Assembly (NCBI GenBank): GCA_947483095.1
Contig: CANKLD010000074.1
Coordinates: forward strand, 1-6,780
DNA length: 6,780 nucleotides
Origin: Bacteroidota bacterium
Lineage (GTDB): Bacteria > Bacteroidota > Bacteroidia > Flavobacteriales > Flavobacteriaceae
Direction of reading: 5' to 3'
Under the pieces are notes generated by a model. That model was given only the letters and a program-made list of their open reading frames with translations, was not told the DNA's origin and searched no databases. Made by a program: the position numbers and the translations under genes. Of this stretch, positions 1 to 6,204 are shown one piece after another; positions within the stretch are counted from its first letter, which is position 1; every line of letters begins with the position of its first letter.

Positions 1-1
1 C

Positions 2-997
2 AATTTAGAAATTTATAGCATTGACGAAGCATTTATCAATTTTGACGGAATGGCAATTCTAGATTACGATTCGTATGGAATTTCGATGAAAAACAGAATT
101 CAAAAATGGGTTGGAATTCCTGTTTGCGTTGGTTTTGCACCCACAAAAGTATTGGCAAAAGTAGCCAATAAAATTGCCAAAAAATTTCAAGATAGAACTT
201 CCGGAGTCTACACCATCGATACCGACGAAAAACGGATTAAAGCGCTCAAATGGACTAAAATTGAAGACGTTTGGGGCATTGGAAATAGAACGACTAAGAA
301 GGCAAAACTTCGAAATATCAATACTGCTTTCGATTTTATTCAACCACATCAGGAGCCTTGGATTCGAAAAGAACTGGGCGTGGTAGGCCTTCGTTTAAAA
401 TACGAATTGGAAGGAAAATCGGTATTGGATTTAGAGCCTATTCCCAACCCTAAAAAAAGCATTTCCACTACACGGAGTTTCCCAAAGCAAATTGCCGATT
501 TCGATTTACTGCGGGAGCGAGTAGCTACTTTTGCAGCTATTTGTGCCGAAAAATTGCGCAAACAAAATTCGTGTTGCCACACTATAATTGTAATGTTGGT
601 TATTGACAGGCATACCGTTAAAACGTCAAAATACTATTTTAACATGGCCGTTAAATTACCGTTTGCAACCAATTCTACCTTAACTATTTCTAACATTGCC
701 ATTGCGATATTAAAAAAATTACTTCACGGAAATGACAATGTCAAGTTTAAAAAAGCGGGGGTAATTGTAACCGAATTTATCCCCGAAGATCAGAAGCAAT
801 TTCAATTATTTGAAGAGGAAAATCCAAAACATTTGGCTTTAATGCGATCGATGGATTTTCTAAATAAAAAAATGGGAGATAAAAAAGTCAAGTTGGCATC
901 GCAAAATTTAAATCTAACCTGGAACATGCGACAAAATCATTTGTCACCAAAATACACTACTAATTTCAACGATATTCTTGAAGTAAAATGTCAATAA
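2..997 (+). CDS. umuC: UmuC, DNA polymerase V catalytic subunit (5'-truncated by window edge)
   Basis: Y-family translesion DNA polymerase that copies past damaged bases, normally as a complex with processed UmuD. The frame is open from base 2, so the gene starts outside the window. The ATG at 50 is internal, because the residues before it include YSIDEAF, the family's catalytic acidic motif. About 331 residues are visible. Compared with the ~420-residue E. coli protein, roughly the first 95 are missing, including the first catalytic aspartate. After the catalytic motif come VGFAPTKVLAKVANKIAKK (palm/fingers), the DVWGIG helix-hairpin-helix at 266-283, the little-finger segment, and a C-terminal LSPKYTTNFNDILEVK block matching the UmuC tail (DUF4113 region). 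QFQLF, encoded at 797-811, fits a beta-clamp binding motif. The reading frame is intact with no frameshift. The 3' end overlaps umuD by 10 bp, implying one transcript. The promoter, and any LexA or other SOS-type operator, is off the window. Identification is firm; induction is inferred from the family. Confidence 0.96.
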   Translation, partial: NLEIYSIDEAFINFDGMAILDYDSYGISMKNRIQKWVGIPVCVGFAPTKVLAKVANKIAKKFQDRTSGVYTIDTDEKRIKALKWTKIEDVWGIGNRTTKKAKLRNINTAFDFIQPHQEPWIRKELGVVGLRLKYELEGKSVLDLEPIPNPKKSISTTRSFPKQIADFDLLRERVATFAAICAEKLRKQNSCCHTIIVMLVIDRHTVKTSKYYFNMAVKLPFATNSTLTISNIAIAILKKLLHGNDNVKFKKAGVIVTEFIPEDQKQFQLFEEENPKHLALMRSMDFLNKKMGDKKVKLASQNLNLTWNMRQNHLSPKYTTNFNDILEVKCQ

Positions 998-1428
998 AGA
1001 AAAATAACAAACTCACTTTTTTCCTTCCCGATTTCGAAAGTGATTTAAGAATTGCTTTCGTGAAAGAAGGCGTTTCAGCAGGATTTCCATCTCCAGCAGC
1101 CGATTTCATGGAAACCAGTATCGACTTAAATAAAGAATTAAGCGAAAATCCGTTGGCTACTTTTTATATAAAAGTCAAAGGGAATTCCATGATAGATGCA
1201 GGCATAAACGACAAGGATGTTTTGGTTGTTGACCGAAGTTTAGAACCTCAAAACAACAAAATAGCAATTTGTTTTATAGACGGAGAATTTACTGTAAAAC
1301 GGATTCTTGTAGAACAAGATTGCTTGTATCTCATGCCAGAAAACCCCAATTATTCTCCTATAAAAGTCACCGAAGAAAACCAATTGATTATTTGGGGAAT
1401 GGTAACTTATGTGATAAAGAAATTGTAG
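988..1428 (+). CDS. umuD: UmuD, self-cleaving polymerase V subunit (S24/LexA-like peptidase)
   Basis: A 146-residue protein of the LexA/UmuD S24 peptidase family. In the known system, RecA filaments stimulate self-cleavage and the product UmuD' joins UmuC as polymerase V. Visible features are the cleavage region SAGFPSPAADF with the scissile Ala31-Gly32, the nucleophile Ser67 in GNSMID, and the general base Lys104 in DGEFTVKR. The spacings of 36 and 37 residues equal those between Cys24, Ser60 and Lys97 of E. coli UmuD. There is no N-terminal helix-turn-helix, so it is UmuD rather than a LexA repressor. The ATG at 988 lies inside the last codons of umuC (ATGTCAATAA). The next in-frame ATG, at residue 41, would delete the cleavage site, so the start at 988 is well supported. 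The overlap suggests translational coupling to umuC. The gene order C-then-D is the opposite of E. coli umuDC. Length is close to the 139 residues of the E. coli protein. Confidence 0.95.
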   Translation: MSIKKNNKLTFFLPDFESDLRIAFVKEGVSAGFPSPAADFMETSIDLNKELSENPLATFYIKVKGNSMIDAGINDKDVLVVDRSLEPQNNKIAICFIDGEFTVKRILVEQDCLYLMPENPNYSPIKVTEENQLIIWGMVTYVIKKL

Positions 1429-1446
1429 TAAATGAAAGGCTAAATG

Positions 1447-3243
1447 CTAATCATTCAATTTCAAAACGGCCATAAATGCTTCTTGTGGAATCTCTACATT
1501 TCCAACCAATCGCATTCGTTTTTTACCTTTTTTCTGTTTTTCTAATAACTTACGTTTACGCGAAATATCACCACCATAACATTTGGCGGTTACATCTTTA
1601 CGCAACGCTTTTATCGTTTCACGAGAAATAACCTTCACCCCAATCGCCGCTTGAACAGGAATATCAAATTGCTGACGTGGAATTAATTCTTTCAGTTTCT
1701 CACACATTTTTTTACCAATAGAATACGCATTGTCAACGTGCATCAACGAGGATAAAGCATCCACAATGGTTGCATTTAACAAAATGTCAACTTTAACCAA
1801 ATTCGAAGTTCGCATTCCAATTGGCGAATAATCAAACGAAGCATACCCTTTAGAAACCGTTTTCAAACGATCATAAAAGTCAAATACAATTTCTGCCAAT
1901 GGCATATCAAATGTCAATTCAACACGTTCCGTAGTCAGGTAGGTTTGGTTTGTAATCAATCCGCGTTTTTCAATACACAAACTCATTACATTCCCCACAA
2001 AATCAGCTTTGGTAATGATCGTCGCTTTTATAAAAGGCTCCTCCACTCTTTCCAAACGAGAAGGTTCCGGCAAGTCCGAAGGGTTGTTTACAATAAGTGG
2101 CGTTTCGGGATTTTTCTTGGTGTAAGCCAAATACGAAACGTTGGGAACCGTAGTAATCACCGTCATATTAAACTCTCGTTCCAGACGCTCTTGGATAATT
2201 TCCATGTGCAACATTCCTAAAAATCCGCAACGGAAACCGAATCCTAAAGCTGCCGAACTTTCAGGTAAAAACACTAAGGAAGCATCGTTCAATTGTAATT
2301 TTTCCATCGAGTTTCTAAGCTCTTCATAATCTTCGGTGTCCACAGGATAAATTCCCGCAAAAACCATTGGCTTCACATCTTCAAAACCTTGAATGCTATT
2401 CGTTGTTGGATTTTTTGAATCCGTCAACGTATCTCCCACTTTTACTTCTTTGGCCTCTTTTATTCCAGAAATTAAATACCCAACATCACCAGCAGAAATA
2501 ACTTGTTTTGGAACCTGGTTCAATTTCAAAGTACCAATTTCGTCTGCAAAATATTCATTTCCCGTAGCCATGAATTTAATTTTTTGCCCTTTTTTGATTT
2601 CTCCGTTTTTCACTCGGAAAATAACCTCAATTCCACGAAACGGATTGTAATGCGAATCAAAAATCAACGCTTGCAACGGCTCATCAACATTTCCTTTTGG
2701 AGGGGGAATTCTTTCTATAATAGCTGCTAAAATATTTTCGACACCCAAACCAGTTTTACCCGAGGCGTGAATAATTTCTTCCAATTTGCACCCTAATAAA
2801 TCCACAATATCATCGCTAACTTCCTCAGGACTTGCACTTGGCAAATCTACTTTGTTCAAAATTGGAATAATTTCTAGGTCGTTCTCCAAAGCCAAATACA
2901 AATTCGAAATCGTTTGTGCCTGAATACTTTGCGCGGCATCAACAATCAAAAGCGCCCCTTCACAAGCCGCTATAGATCGTGAAACTTCATAAGAAAAATC
3001 AACGTGGCCGGGAGTATCAATCAAATTCAAAATATAATCTTCGCCTTTGTATTTGTACTCCATTTGAATTGCGTGACTTTTTATGGTAATCCCACGTTCG
3101 CGCTCCAAGTCCATATTGTCCAGCAATTGCGCCTTTTCTTCCCGAGCCGTAACCGTTTGGGTTGCCCCCAATAATCGGTCCGCAAGCGTACTTTTCCCGT
3201 GGTCGATGTGTGCAATAATGCAAAAATTCCGTATGTGTTTCAT
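1447..3243 (-). CDS. lepA: LepA / elongation factor 4, ribosome-associated GTPase
   Basis: A translational GTPase that binds the ribosome, described as a back-translocase and as a helper of 30S assembly and initiation. At 598 residues it is essentially the length of E. coli LepA (599). Domains in order: G domain with P-loop AHIDHGKS (11-18), switch I GITIKS (51-56), DTPGH (76-80, the catalytic His is 80), NKVD (130-133) and SGK (161-163). These are followed by the beta-barrel domain II, the EF-G-like domains III and V, and the LepA-specific basic C-terminal domain ([17 protein letters not shown], then [13 protein letters not shown]). The C-terminal domain and the absence of an EF-G domain IV separate it from EF-G, TypA and PrfC. 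The ATG at 3243 gives the family's standard N-terminus ([18 protein letters not shown]). It is transcribed alone, convergent with umuD (18 bp apart). Its leader of roughly 125 nt contains a structured repeat. No catalytic residue is missing. Confidence 0.98.
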   Translation of the reverse strand: MKHIRNFCIIAHIDHGKSTLADRLLGATQTVTAREEKAQLLDNMDLERERGITIKSHAIQMEYKYKGEDYILNLIDTPGHVDFSYEVSRSIAACEGALLIVDAAQSIQAQTISNLYLALENDLEIIPILNKVDLPSASPEEVSDDIVDLLGCKLEEIIHASGKTGLGVENILAAIIERIPPPKGNVDEPLQALIFDSHYNPFRGIEVIFRVKNGEIKKGQKIKFMATGNEYFADEIGTLKLNQVPKQVISAGDVGYLISGIKEAKEVKVGDTLTDSKNPTTNSIQGFEDVKPMVFAGIYPVDTEDYEELRNSMEKLQLNDASLVFLPESSAALGFGFRCGFLGMLHMEIIQERLEREFNMTVITTVPNVSYLAYTKKNPETPLIVNNPSDLPEPSRLERVEEPFIKATIITKADFVGNVMSLCIEKRGLITNQTYLTTERVELTFDMPLAEIVFDFYDRLKTVSKGYASFDYSPIGMRTSNLVKVDILLNATIVDALSSLMHVDNAYSIGKKMCEKLKELIPRQQFDIPVQAAIGVKVISRETIKALRKDVTAKCYGGDISRKRKLLEKQKKGKKRMRLVGNVEIPQEAFMAVLKLND

Positions 3244-3267
3244 GCTTTGTTAGTGTCAATTTTTTCA

Positions 3268-3356
3268 GGGCGTGACCCTACGTAAAAACTTCGGGTCAGG
3301 CTATTCGTTTCAATCCACGCAAAAAAGCGTGGGATTTTCACTGCTATCCTTCACGC
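3268..3356 (-). repeat. Structured multi-stem inverted-repeat element in the lepA leader
   Basis: An approximately 89-bp element with several nested inverted repeats. The outer arms GCGTGA (3270-3275) and TCACGC (3351-3356) are exact complements that close it. An internal hairpin has arms CCACGC (3315-3320) and GCGTGG (3327-3332) around an A6/T6 loop. A second hairpin has arms TGACCC (3273-3278) and GGGTCA (3293-3298). The second hairpin shares the bases TGA with the outer stem, so the two cannot fully form together. Read on the minus strand, purine-rich GGATAGCAGTGAAAATCC and GGATTGAAACGAATAGCC flank the central hairpin, like the two sides of an internal loop. From memory this resembles a dispersed intergenic repeat common in flavobacterial genomes, possibly the Flavo-1 RNA motif. 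That identification is unverified. By position it would be transcribed as the 5' leader of lepA, ending about 24 nt before the start codon. Neither hairpin is followed by a T-run on the minus strand, so it does not look like a simple terminator. Confidence 0.6.
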
Positions 3357-3372
3357 GAAAGCAATTAATTTG

Positions 3373-3402
3373 CAAATATAGTTTAAATTCAGCACTTTCA
3401 AA
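3373..3402 (-). promoter_or_regulatory. Predicted lepA promoter (Bacteroidota type)
   Basis: On the minus strand, TATATTTG (3380-3373) is a perfect match to the Bacteroidota -7 element TAnnTTTG. It is preceded by TTTG (3402-3399) with an 18-bp spacer, matching the -33 element. Transcription would begin near 3367-3369, giving lepA a leader of roughly 125 nt that includes the whole structured element at 3268-3356. No TAnnTTTG match was seen between that element and lepA. Confidence 0.65.
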
Positions 3403-3455
3403 TAGCTCAAACTGGTCTTTATTCTTTTATCTATTTTCTATTCTCAATAAAATTG

Positions 3456-3463
3456 TACTTTTG
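3456..3463 (+). promoter_or_regulatory. Predicted dusB promoter, -7 element
   Basis: TACTTTTG is a perfect TAnnTTTG match 16 bp before the dusB ATG at 3480. The -33 position holds only TTTTC (3434-3438), without the usual G. The predicted leader is about 13 nt with no Shine-Dalgarno sequence, which is usual in this phylum. It is back to back with the lepA promoter. The ~50 bp between the two promoter cores holds nothing else that I recognise. Confidence 0.6.
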
Positions 3464-3479
3464 CAAAAACAATTCGATT

Positions 3480-4475
3480 ATGCCCAAAATAGGCAACATA
3501 ATATTACCCGATTTTCCTTTACTTCTCGCTCCAATGGAAGACGTTAGCGATCCGCCATTTCGCAGGTTGTGCAAGCAGCACGGCGCCGATTTGATGTATT
3601 CTGAATTTATTTCTTCCGAAGGGTTAATTCGTGACGCTATAAAAAGCCGCATGAAATTGGATATTTTCGATTATGAACGCCCTGTTGGAATCCAAATTTT
3701 TGGGGGTGACGAAGAAGCGATGGCAATGTCATCTAAAATTGTAAGTACCGTAAATCCTGACATTATCGACATTAATTTTGGGTGTCCTGTAAAAAAAGTC
3801 GTTTGCAAAGGCGCCGGAGCTGGGGTTTTAAAAGATGTTGATTTGATGATCCGATTAACGCAGGCCGTAATTGACAGTACCGACCTTCCGGTAACCGTAA
3901 AAACGCGTTTGGGTTGGGACGATTCTTCCATAAATATCGATGAGGTTGCAGAACGTTTGCAAGACATTGGCGTGGCAGCCTTAAGCATTCATGCCCGAAC
4001 TCGAGCCCAAATGTACAAAGGGCAAGCCGATTGGTCGCACATTGCCAGAGTAAAAAACAACCCTAGAATTACCATGCCAATTTTCGGAAACGGCGATGTA
4101 GACACTCCTGAAAAAGCCCTAAAATTTAAAAACGAATATGGCGTTGACGGAATTATGATCGGTCGCGCAGCCATTGGTTATCCATGGATTTTCAATGAAA
4201 TAAAACATTATTTAGAAACTGGGGAACATTTGGCTAAACCCACGGTGGTTAACCGAGTGGAAGCCGTTCGAAATCACCTTACTTGGGCGATGGATTGGAA
4301 AGGGGAACGACTCGGAATTGTAGAAACCCGTCCCCATTATGCCAATTATTTTAAAGGGATCCAATCGTTTAAAGAACACCGTCAAAAACTGGTAACACTC
4401 AGTACCCCCGAAGAATTATTTTCTGCTTTAGATGAAATTGAGGATGTTTATGCTGAATATCAGTTCCAAACCTGA
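3480..4475 (+). CDS. dusB: tRNA-dihydrouridine synthase, DusB type
   Basis: An FMN-dependent enzyme that reduces specific uridines in the tRNA D-loop (or nearby) to dihydrouridine using NAD(P)H. It has 331 residues, normal for bacterial Dus. Seen in order: the N-terminal LLLAPMEDVSDPPFR FMN-binding strand of the TIM barrel, QIFGG (72-76), DINFGCPVKKVVCKGAGAG with catalytic Cys102, VKTRLGWD (140-147), LSIHARTRAQMYKGQADW (169-185), NGDV (204-207), and the FMN-phosphate motif IGRAAIGYPWIF (227-238). A helical C-terminal tRNA-binding domain begins near 250. The GCPxKKV and GRAxxGxPWIF motifs favour DusB over DusA or DusC; subtype assignment is inference. The ATG at 3480 is chosen because the -7 promoter element lies at 3456-3463, within any extension to an upstream TTG. 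The stop codon lies inside the left arm of a terminator hairpin. It is transcribed alone. Confidence 0.93.
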   Translation: MPKIGNIILPDFPLLLAPMEDVSDPPFRRLCKQHGADLMYSEFISSEGLIRDAIKSRMKLDIFDYERPVGIQIFGGDEEAMAMSSKIVSTVNPDIIDINFGCPVKKVVCKGAGAGVLKDVDLMIRLTQAVIDSTDLPVTVKTRLGWDDSSINIDEVAERLQDIGVAALSIHARTRAQMYKGQADWSHIARVKNNPRITMPIFGNGDVDTPEKALKFKNEYGVDGIMIGRAAIGYPWIFNEIKHYLETGEHLAKPTVVNRVEAVRNHLTWAMDWKGERLGIVETRPHYANYFKGIQSFKEHRQKLVTLSTPEELFSALDEIEDVYAEYQFQT

Positions 4476-4500
4476 CCCGTTTTAGAAACCCGTCAGGTTT
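4468..4500. terminator. Bidirectional hairpin between dusB and the permease gene
   Basis: The perfect 9-bp arms AAACCTGAC (4468-4476) and GTCAGGTTT (4492-4500) enclose 15 bases, within which GTTT/AAAC can pair further. The dusB TGA (4473-4475) is part of the left arm. The A/T ends of the stem supply a short T3 on either strand, but no long U-tract follows. The hairpin sits in the 44-bp gap between two convergent genes, so a shared terminator is the natural reading. Efficiency cannot be judged from sequence. Confidence 0.7.
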
Positions 4501-4519
4501 AGGTGGTTTAGTTTAAAAA

Positions 4520-5719
4520 TCATTCCAATAACTTTTTACTCACGCGGCTACTCGCAATTAACGATGCGATAAAGCCCAATGAGATGATGGTTCCCAAAAC
4601 AATTACTACATTTTTAAATAGGAAATCTACTGGGTAAGCTAAGGAAGGCGTAATCATGATTACTTCAAATTGCTGTTGGATTAATACCAAAACAACCCCA
4701 ATTGAAAGTCCAAAAAGACCACCCAAAACACTTAATAAAGTCCCTTGAAGCAAAAATATTTTTCTTAAATCTTTTACTTCTGTGCCTAAATTATAGAGGG
4801 TTTTTAAATTACCGCGTTTGTCTAAAATCATCATGATTATGGCTCCCGCAAGTGTAAATAACGTGAGAATAATCACAAGGGTAAACAACAAATAAATGGC
4901 GGTATTTTCGGTGTTGAGCATTTTGTATAATGCGTCATTGAGTTGCGCTCTGTTTTTAATGGTAATTTTATTATTAAAGATTATTTGAAGTTGCTCTTTT
5001 ACTTCATTTTCGTTGGCATTGGGTTTTAATTTTAATTCTAAAGTCGTGATTTGAGTGGGTTGAAAACCCAGTAATTCTCGAGCCACATCAATATCTGCAA
5101 ATACATATTTGGAATCTAAATCTTCGCTAACGGCGTAAATTCCAACTGGAATTAAACCTATTTTCACAAACGCATCATCCGGGTTTTCTATCGTTCCTTT
5201 ACCCGGTTTTGGCGCGAACACTTCAAACGGATTATTGAAATCGAAGATGCCTAACGATAATTTTTGAGAAATCCCATATCCAACCACTACTTGCGAAGTA
5301 TTTGGACTTAGCCATTGTCCGTTGAACAAGCTTTTTTTAACGTTGCTCACCAAAGTAAATGTTGAATCAACGCCTTTCAAATAAGAAAATTGTTCTTTGC
5401 CATCAAACATAAATAACGCGCGTTCTTCCACCACTTTACTGAAAGTCGACACGCCATCAATGGCTTTAATTTTTTGCTCTTGACCCGAAGAAATCGTGTA
5501 GGATTTTCCTAAAGTGCTACTGATTTTTAAATCGGGATCGAAGTCATTGCTGAACGACAAACTGAAATTCACCAATCCACTAAAAATCGATAATACTACA
5601 AATAAAACCATTGAGCTTACAATAATTCCAAGCGAGGCAATACCGTTAATAATGTTGATCGCATTATTTTTATTGGCACTTTTCAGGTAGCGCTTGGCTA
5701 TGTAATAGGGGAAGTTCAA
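4520..5719 (-). CDS. LolC/LolE-like ABC transporter permease (FtsX/MacB family)
   Basis: An inner-membrane permease of the lipoprotein-releasing (LolCDE) type, 399 residues, close to LolC and LolE (~400-415). Predicted membrane segments lie at about 23-48, 274-299, 323-347 and 370-391. A large extracytoplasmic domain (about 50-272) lies between the first two, which is the FtsX/MacB-like arrangement. The stretch DKRGNLKTLYNLGTEVKDLRKIF (300-322) matches the cytoplasmic coupling-helix region that contacts the ATPase. The start is TTG at 5719-5717. An in-frame TAG lies only a few codons upstream, and the first ATG (residue 37) falls inside the first membrane segment. The TTG therefore gives the expected MNFPYYIAKRYL beginning. 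It follows the rbfA stop by one base (TAAaTTG), so the two are probably translationally coupled. No LolD ATPase is nearby, so a partner encoded elsewhere is assumed. Whether it moves lipoproteins or another substrate cannot be decided from sequence. Confidence 0.88.
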   Translation of the reverse strand: MNFPYYIAKRYLKSANKNNAINIINGIASLGIIVSSMVLFVVLSIFSGLVNFSLSFSNDFDPDLKISSTLGKSYTISSGQEQKIKAIDGVSTFSKVVEERALFMFDGKEQFSYLKGVDSTFTLVSNVKKSLFNGQWLSPNTSQVVVGYGISQKLSLGIFDFNNPFEVFAPKPGKGTIENPDDAFVKIGLIPVGIYAVSEDLDSKYVFADIDVARELLGFQPTQITTLELKLKPNANENEVKEQLQIIFNNKITIKNRAQLNDALYKMLNTENTAIYLLFTLVIILTLFTLAGAIIMMILDKRGNLKTLYNLGTEVKDLRKIFLLQGTLLSVLGGLFGLSIGVVLVLIQQQFEVIMITPSLAYPVDFLFKNVVIVLGTIISLGFIASLIASSRVSKKLLE

Positions 5720-5720
5720 T

Positions 5721-6113
5721 TTAGGTTCTTCTTCGTTTTTCTAAAAGATCGCGGTTTTCGATCGGATTTTCTTTTGCCGCCAAGGCATTGTCAATCTTTT
5801 CGATATAGTCTAGGGAATCGTCAATGAAGAAAGTTAAATTAGGCACTTTTCTCAATTGCAGTCGTACGCGTTGAGACAAATCGTGTTTTATTAATTTGGT
5901 ATTGGATTTTATTGCGGCCAATGTTTCTGCGGCTTTTTCTTGTGGAAAAATACTTAAATGCACGGTAGCCACCGATAAATCAGAGGTCACGACCACTTTT
6001 GACACGGAAATGATCAAGTTGGAAATTCCATTTTTTCGAATTTCACCTTGTAAAATATCCACCAAATCGTTTTGGATTACGCCACCTATTTTTTTCTGTC
6101 TGTTTGTTTCCAT
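5721..6113 (-). CDS. rbfA: RbfA, 30S ribosome-binding factor
   Basis: A small single-domain KH-fold protein that binds the 30S subunit and helps mature the 5' end of 16S rRNA, notably during cold adaptation. It has 130 residues (E. coli 133). Recognisable family segments are the N-terminal helix (RQKKIGGVIQNDLVDIL), the strand SKVVVTSDLSVATVHLSIF (38-56), and LSQRVRLQLRKVPNLTFFIDDSLDYIEKID (79-108), which matches the RbfA C-terminal half. The interhelical Ala-x-Gly-type kink usual for the family is not obvious around NTKLIKHDL (71-79). The ATG at 6113 is preferred over an upstream in-frame TTG because the -7 promoter element (6118-6125) lies within that extension. That promoter predicts a leaderless or nearly leaderless message. 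It is first gene of a two-gene operon with the permease and divergent from mce. Confidence 0.92.
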   Translation of the reverse strand: METNRQKKIGGVIQNDLVDILQGEIRKNGISNLIISVSKVVVTSDLSVATVHLSIFPQEKAAETLAAIKSNTKLIKHDLSQRVRLQLRKVPNLTFFIDDSLDYIEKIDNALAAKENPIENRDLLEKRRRT

Positions 6114-6117
6114 AGTG

Positions 6118-6125
6118 CAAAAATA
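6118..6125 (-). promoter_or_regulatory. Predicted rbfA promoter, -7 element directly before the ATG
   Basis: On the minus strand, TATTTTTG is a perfect TAnnTTTG match that ends only 4 bases before the rbfA ATG. Transcription would start at or within about 2 nt of the start codon. A TTTG at 6153-6150 could serve as the -33 element, but its 24-bp spacing is longer than the usual 18-21. Confidence 0.6.
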
Positions 6126-6175
6126 CAATTTTTTTGAGTTCTAGCGTTTCAAAGGGGCAAAGCGATAAAGTTTTT

Positions 6176-6183
6176 TATCTTTG
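6176..6183 (+). promoter_or_regulatory. Predicted mce promoter, -7 element
   Basis: TATCTTTG fits TAnnTTTG exactly and ends 21 bases before the mce ATG at 6205, predicting a leader of about 17 nt. No good TTG -33 element is seen at the expected distance. With the rbfA promoter it forms a compact divergent control region at 6114-6204. Confidence 0.55.
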
Positions 6184-6204
6184 TTTGATCAAATTGCATT
6201 TAAA

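Noticed and set aside
50..52. ATG at 50 as the umuC start
   Set aside because: The same frame is open back to base 2 and encodes the conserved YSIDEAF catalytic motif, so this methionine is internal and the gene begins outside the window.
3017..3259. Minus-strand frame overlapping the start of lepA
   Set aside because: It runs antisense-free but out of frame within the lepA G-domain coding region and has no recognisable protein features. The LepA frame fully explains this stretch.
3268..3356. CRISPR-like or REP palindrome cluster
   Set aside because: There is a single unit with no regularly spaced repeats or spacers. The nested stems read as one folded element, not an array.
3272..3547. Plus-strand open frame across the lepA-dusB intergenic region
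   Set aside because: It spans both promoters and the inverted-repeat element and overlaps the dusB 5' end in another frame. Its composition is not protein-like.
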